The translations under genes were made by a program, and so were the position numbers. The notes below the pieces were generated by a model. The model did no database searches. It saw nothing but the letters and a program-made list of their open reading frames with translations, and had not been told where the DNA came from. From Lepeophtheirus salmonis (lineage: Eukaryota; Arthropoda; Copepoda; Siphonostomatoida; Caligidae), in NCBI RefSeq assembly GCF_016086655.4, contig NC_052131.2, positions 12,259,940 to 12,323,939 on the forward strand: DNA of 64,000 nucleotides, read 5' to 3'. This document shows positions 58,940 to 64,000 of this stretch, one piece after another. How positions within the stretch are numbered: the stretch's first letter is position 1; every line of letters begins with the position of its first letter.

Positions 58940-60850
58940 GGGAAGATCAAGTATTATTTTTGAAGGATATTTCTTACATTGCTAGTTTGACGAATTTGCC
59001 TCATTATCTGTACACAGACAATTATCCGTGATATAGGTACATTTATATGTAGATCGATTTTTAGACTTATAAGTATGATTATTAAATATATATTGTTAAT
59101 TGGACGTATTCAAATACAGCGTCAAAAAGTCTCAAACATTAGCTGATCTTTATAAGTTCCGACACAACATACAATATTAATTACATATTCATATATTGAC
59201 TAGGGGTCGTATCTGGCCATTGATCCTAGTTATTGTTTGTTGCCAATAAGCAAATTTTTCTTCAAAAATACAAGTCGACAAAATAATATTTTCAAAATTC
59301 TTTTAAATTCCACTAGTATAGTAGTACAATTTGACAAGTTGATCATGAATCAATAATAATTTTTTGTATAAACTCTGGTTTTCCAGAATTTTTAATTTGA
59401 AACTTTTAAGTATTTTTACCCTTTTTATAGATTTGAGTCAACTTTTGATTATGAAAAAATCAATGATTAATATTTTTCTTCTTTTAACAAAATTTGATGG
59501 TGTTTTTGTTTATACTTGTATTGGATAAGTTATCATCCAAGAGAAAATGAAATTTAAAAAGTTAAAACAACAAGATATTTTAAAAGTTTTGTTTGTAAAG
59601 GGATAATGTCTTGTTTTCTTATGTTTTTACGCGAAAGGAACTTATTTGAAGCATAAATAATTGCAGTTTCATTGACTTAAACAGTATTTGGTTGTAGAAG
59701 GTATAATTCAGCTATAATATTATTTTTGATTTTATTTTAAGCATACATTGATTTAGGTTAAGTACTAATTTTTTTTGTAAATTGAAAATTCTTGAAAATT
59801 AGATTTTATACCGAAACGCTAGTTCCAGGTTTTTAATCAGTTCATTAAGTACTACTAAAATTGAATATGGAATTTTTTTATCTTTTTTTTGTGAAATATA
59901 CTTATTTTTTTTAAAGGATACACTGAGCATCGCACACGCTCTTTGCTACATTATTGTTATTTCTTAGATGAATTAGTAAAGCAGTTAAAAAATTTAAGCA
60001 AAAGATCAAAAAGAGACATCAGCAGACAAACTGAAAAAACTTGGTTCATTAATATAGATGTAAATAAGTAAAATAAGCGTATTTTTAAGCATGCCAGAAT
60101 ACAGCTGTACAAGTTAAGATTAGGAGTTAATTTTTAAACTAAATATGTTTTATATTTGAAAATGTCATCTACAGGACTAGTCTTGTGAACAATGTGAGGG
60201 GAAAAGATACATATCAGTGACTACCCATGATTTCTTAAGGTTTTAAGTGTCGGTGAAAATGCAAATAGACAACTAAAACTTTGCTTTAATAATATAAATA
60301 TGTACTATCATATTCTTCTACACACTTTCGTTGCTACTTAGTTATTCCTCCTTTGATCAACTTATCACACAGTTCTATGATATTAAGTGTATACTTTAAA
60401 ACAAAGTCTTGACAAACCGACAACAAAATTTACTTTATTCAGAAAGATAATCAGTAACTTTTATTGATCTAAGATATGGTTTCTTAAACGATGCACTTAG
60501 GTGGAATACATAATAATCTGGGATACAACAAAATTTATGTACCTTTTACCTTAACAAAACTTTTTTGCATGGCTCACCCCATGGATTTGGTTATCTTATT
60601 ATTGAGTTCCGGAATTTAATCAAGCACTGATCTATGAGTGATATTTGATAAACTGGATGACGTCCTTTGAATTCTGATACATTTCAACTTTTTTTTAAAT
60701 GTATTATTTCAATAAGTGATCAGATTTTTTTGTTTTAAAGAATAATTAGTACGAGTTTGTAGATTGCTAGGGGTAAGATAATTCAATGAAGTCAGTGTTA
60801 TTTGAATATTTTTTCTTGGATAATTTTGGATAGAAGTATTTAAACATTAA
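58940..60850. other. AT-rich stretch, nothing recognised
   Basis: About 1.9 kb with no gene, RNA or repeat end recognised. Confidence 0.4.
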
Positions 60851-60859
60851 TACACTTAC

Positions 60860-60996
60860 AAGATTAGAACATAGATAAATATTGCTTAGACTATCCGTTA
60901 AGGAATCGTTGAACTCACTTTGAGAGCTATTAACATACCCAAATGCCACCACCATCTTTATTCCATCATCCCTGAATTTACTTTTCAGTCTACACT
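60860..60996 (-). CDS. candidate internal exon, unknown gene
   Basis: On the minus strand a frame is bounded by an acceptor TTACTTCCAG and a textbook donor GTAAGTG directly after 60860. The 137-bp exon encodes about 45 residues, including CRLKSKFRDDGIKMVVAFGY and VNSSQSEFNDSLTDSLSNIY. One NSS sequence could be an N-glycosylation site. The frame is open throughout and its composition is protein-like. No family recognised and no partner exon found nearby. Among the weak exon candidates this has the best splice signals. Confidence 0.33.
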
Positions 60997-60999
60997 CTG

Positions 61000-62280
61000 G
61001 AAGTAATGCTTTTCATTTTAATAATCATTCTTCAAACATTCAAATATCTGTTTAATTTTTAAATTCTTTCTTTTATTGTGATGATATAATTATTCGTAGA
61101 TATTTTAGGAGTTAGATATTGTTGATTGGTATATATATTTAGTTAGATATTGGTGTATGTGTAGTGTCAACATTAAAACAACCTTTAAAAAAATATATAA
61201 CAATCTCAATTAAATTAGTAACTTCGTCAATACATACAGTTCAATATTTCATATACATGTTATCAAATTTGTGGAAGGAATTTAGATATTCAAGAATTTT
61301 AACTATAGTTTATAATCTTTATTTGATTTAAAATACTTTTATTTTTCTCATTTTTTTTTAATGCCGAAATAAATTTTAGTTAATTTAAGTTCAAATGAGT
61401 TCATAAGAATAATTTGTTGATAGAAATACACGATAATTCTTAGAAGAATACAAATTTAATCCATATTTGATTTTTAGAAAAATTATTGTAGCTTTTTTTT
61501 TGGAGTAAGGGGGAGGGACTTATGAAGTCTTAGAATTGTTCATAGAATAGTAGATACAAGTTGGTTATAGCAATTCAGTAATTTATCAGAAAAAAAAATC
61601 GTTAATACTTTTCCTTATAGTTGTCGTAGTTTTTTCTTTCATGTTATGTTTATTGTATTTTGTTCATTATTTGTTACCTGTCTAAGTAAAAAGTACCTAT
61701 AGAATCACAAATAAATATATTTTTGTTAAATTAATGGTTTTATTTTCCATACATTGAAAAGACATGATATTTTCTATTATTATTTACCGATTACACTTGT
61801 ATTTGTATTTCTACTTATCCTATCGGTTTTGTAAGTTGATACAAGAAATTGATATAATAAATAAAATATTTTATTATAAAATTTGTACTATAACATGAAA
61901 ACTGTTTCAAACTTTAGAAGAAGAAAAGGCTCACTGCTACCTGCTAAGTAATATGCCACAAACTGAATTTTGTATTCAGTAGTTTTGTTTTCCCCCTACT
62001 CTATGTGTAATTACAGTTGCATAAAATATGACCTACAATGACAAGGTAACCCTTACAATTTACAGAATGTTCCGGAGATGAGCATTTTAACTATCATGAC
62101 GTTATATTAGGAATGAAAAAGAACAACACAAATGCAACTCTGTATCTAGTAAGGAGGTATTATGTAGACAGGAATTTCTCCAATGTTATATAAAGACTTA
62201 CACTTATAACATTTTTAAATATCTTTGTGCTGTTCTCTACCATTCATGAGCTCAATCCCTTTATATTCAGATGCTGTCTC
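61000..62280. other. AT-rich stretch, nothing recognised
   Basis: No gene or repeat boundary recognised. Confidence 0.4.
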
Positions 62281-62288
62281 CTCAAGAC

Positions 62289-62562
62289 TAAAATAATAAT
62301 AATAACCTTAGTTGTAAGAAAGAATGCAGACTGTGTGAAGATACAACCGAGACTTCAATTCCTTTATGGGCAAAGTATGATGCCCTGGAGAGTATAAGGA
62401 AGGAATTTGGAACACTCGGGCTAATTTTTTTTAATTCTTCATTGAAACCTTTAAGAAGACTGGCTATTTTAATGACGTTTTTTAAATCGGTGTTGTTATT
62501 TTTAATGACTGTTTTAGGGCCTCAGTTTTATAAATTATTGTACAAACAAATGATATTTTAGT
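62289..62562 (+). pseudogene. LINE 3'-terminal coding fragment
   Basis: The frame is open from just after a TAA near 62287 to TAG 62560-62562 (about 90 codons) with no ATG at its start. It reads SCKKECRLCEDTTETSIPLW then AKYDALESIRKEFGTL. This resembles the zinc-binding tail of LINE polyproteins, CxxCxxxxET(x)HLLxxCxAL followed by R-rich sequence. The first two Cys remain, but the His and last Cys positions read Pro, Trp and Tyr. No RT domain lies upstream, consistent with a 5'-truncated insertion. The identification is by motif only. Confidence 0.42.
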
Positions 62563-62834
62563 TTATAAAATTATATCCAGTTTTAGGTGTATATGTTACA
62601 CGGATTACTACAATGGATATAGGTTTCCTTGGCTTTTGGTGGCTATCATGTCTACGTACTCTTAAGGCGTGTATTATAAAAAGCACTATAATAAATCTTT
62701 AGGGTTGCTCTCTACTATTCAATCTTTTTGTATAGACGAGCGATTTTTGTAATTGAAAACTGAAAAGTGTTTTGTGTTTTATTAGTCATGATTCTTTCAT
62801 TCCCGAGGAGATCACATATAATGATAAAGTATGC

Positions 62835-63135
62835 TGAAGAAAGACGAAGTGTAACTTTTATGATTTGTGGGGGGAGTGCAAGTCCATTTTTACCACGGAG
62901 TAGAATTGAAAATTGACATTGGAGTATTTCCTGTCTATACATTTACTAGATAAGATTAGTGTTTATTTTCTTCCTTGCCTTCTCATAGCTGCGTGCAACA
63001 AATGAAGTTAATCAAATAAAACAACATAACAGTTAAACTGCTTTATTTTTAAACCTTCTTTAAATTATTAGGATTACTAAGTACATTTTCGATATTTTGT
63101 TTTTTACATACAGGGAGGTCATACTTTTTACAACT
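62835..63135 (+). repeat. dispersed repeat family B, copy 8
   Basis: GGAGTAGAATTGAAAATTGA near 62897 and CATTGGAGTATTTCC near 62917 match the 5' half. TAACAGTTAAACTGCTTTAT near 63027 and TTTTTTACATACAGGGAGGT near 63099 match the 3' half. It is more diverged than the copies at 38.8 and 52.7 kb. Confidence 0.48.
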
Positions 63136-63139
63136 ATAT

Positions 63140-64000
63140 TTATAACTTCCCTTATTTACTACACAATTATTAGACGTATGAAAGGAATCGATTCTAATAT
63201 AGCATTTATAAAAAAAAATGAAAAAGTTACTAAATATATATTAGTACGATGTTAACTGAGTTGAAAGAATTAATATAACATTCTTCTACTAACTTTGTTT
63301 TCACTTAACAAAAATTGGGGAATTAAGTTTAAAAACTCAATTTAACTTAGTTTATTACCTTTCCAACATCAAAAAGTTGTCATATAGGAACACAACTTTT
63401 CATAAAATGCTTGTATTTTAGACAGAGACAAATAAAATTAGAGTAATTTAAATGGAATAATTTTTAACTGATAAAGTTCAATTTTTAAATTATCAGGAAG
63501 ACCGGGTATAGATACTTTTGGTTCAATTACTCGGAGGTGGTTTGATTTAGACATGTTAAACTTTATCAAGGCATACCTACATTTTTTTAAATTTATTTAA
63601 AGTTATCATAATTATTCTTAAGGTATAAATAACCAGGCAAATGGTACTCACACTCTCACTAGGTTGCATGTGTAGGAGTGATTATGGGCGAGGGTTATAA
63701 AAAAAGACCATTACATCGTTTGTTTTTTTATCATTCTAATTTTTTTCGCATAACATTCTGTCAAAAATTATACAGAATTAAATTTTGATTCTACTTGGAG
63801 ATCTTGGTATTTTCTCGAGTGGAACTCTATTTAATAAGTTTAAAACAGCTAAAAACAACCTTTGCTGCGAAGCGTAAATATATAGAATAAAAAAGAAGAA
63901 ATGTCAATAACTGTTGCAATTGTGCAAACCGCTTCAATATCTCAAATATATCCTCAACGAGTAAGTTTAAGCCTTGATAAATTGTGTAAACTGATAGCAA
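63140..64000. other. AT-rich stretch, nothing recognised
   Basis: No gene, RNA or repeat end recognised up to the window edge. Confidence 0.35.

Noticed and set aside
1..64000. tRNA, rRNA, CRISPR or bacterial-type operons
   Set aside because: I looked for T-loop/B-box-like sequences, regularly spaced direct repeats and close-packed ORFs, and saw none that would hold up.

Overview
The window looks like AT-rich, gene-poor nuclear DNA from an animal. The eukaryotic signs are Tc1/mariner, Helitron, hAT-like and LINE relics, poly-A runs, AATAAA-type signals, and no operons or long ORFs. The mix of decayed mariner-type transposases ending in PDLNPLD-like motifs is what I would expect of an arthropod genome, plausibly a caligid copepod such as the salmon louse. 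That organism call is inference. I found no complete host gene, rRNA, tRNA or CRISPR array.

Layout. At 3.6 kb lies the 3' end of a maT-like (DD37D-spaced) transposase. At 6.9-8.0 kb is a Tc1-like element with both inverted ends and TA duplications but a deleted transposase. At 11.35-12.55 kb is a mariner-like element on the + strand, with a sister copy in the opposite orientation at 55.7-56.9 kb. More mariner-type elements lie at 25.6-26.3 kb (internally deleted), 32.8-33.5 kb (a 702-bp deletion derivative with both ends), 46.0-47.2 kb, 47.65-48.86 kb and 50.8-51.4 kb (fragment). A Tc1-like fragment is at 20.5-20.9 kb and a Helitron Rep/helicase fragment at 22.55-22.96 kb. A 355-bp hAT-type MITE with an 8-bp target duplication is at 21.2-21.6 kb, with a probable relative at 9.66 kb and a weaker hAT-like element at 57.1 kb. 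LINE relics are at 26.7-28.9 kb (+), 42.9-45.5 kb (-) and 62.3-62.56 kb (+).

Two unclassified dispersed repeat families stand out. Family A is a pair in opposite orientation at 6.2-6.75 and 14.94-15.34 kb. Family B has about eight full or partial copies sharing a GACAGCTAAGCTGCTCTC-like core. A few short open stretches could be host exons or unrecognised relics: 4.79-5.04, 17.88-18.09, 18.46-18.64, 29.84-30.28, 34.33-34.80, 54.23-54.83 and 60.86-61.00 kb. The one at 60.86 kb has the best splice signals; the one at 29.84 kb is the longest intact frame (147 codons).

No set of genes here works together as a pathway. The window is best read as intergenic or intronic sequence repeatedly invaded by transposons. 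The most distinctive observation is that three mariner-type elements share a 36-residue gap between the second and third catalytic positions, differing from both classical mariner (34) and maT (37). All transposases seen are broken, so none should be active.
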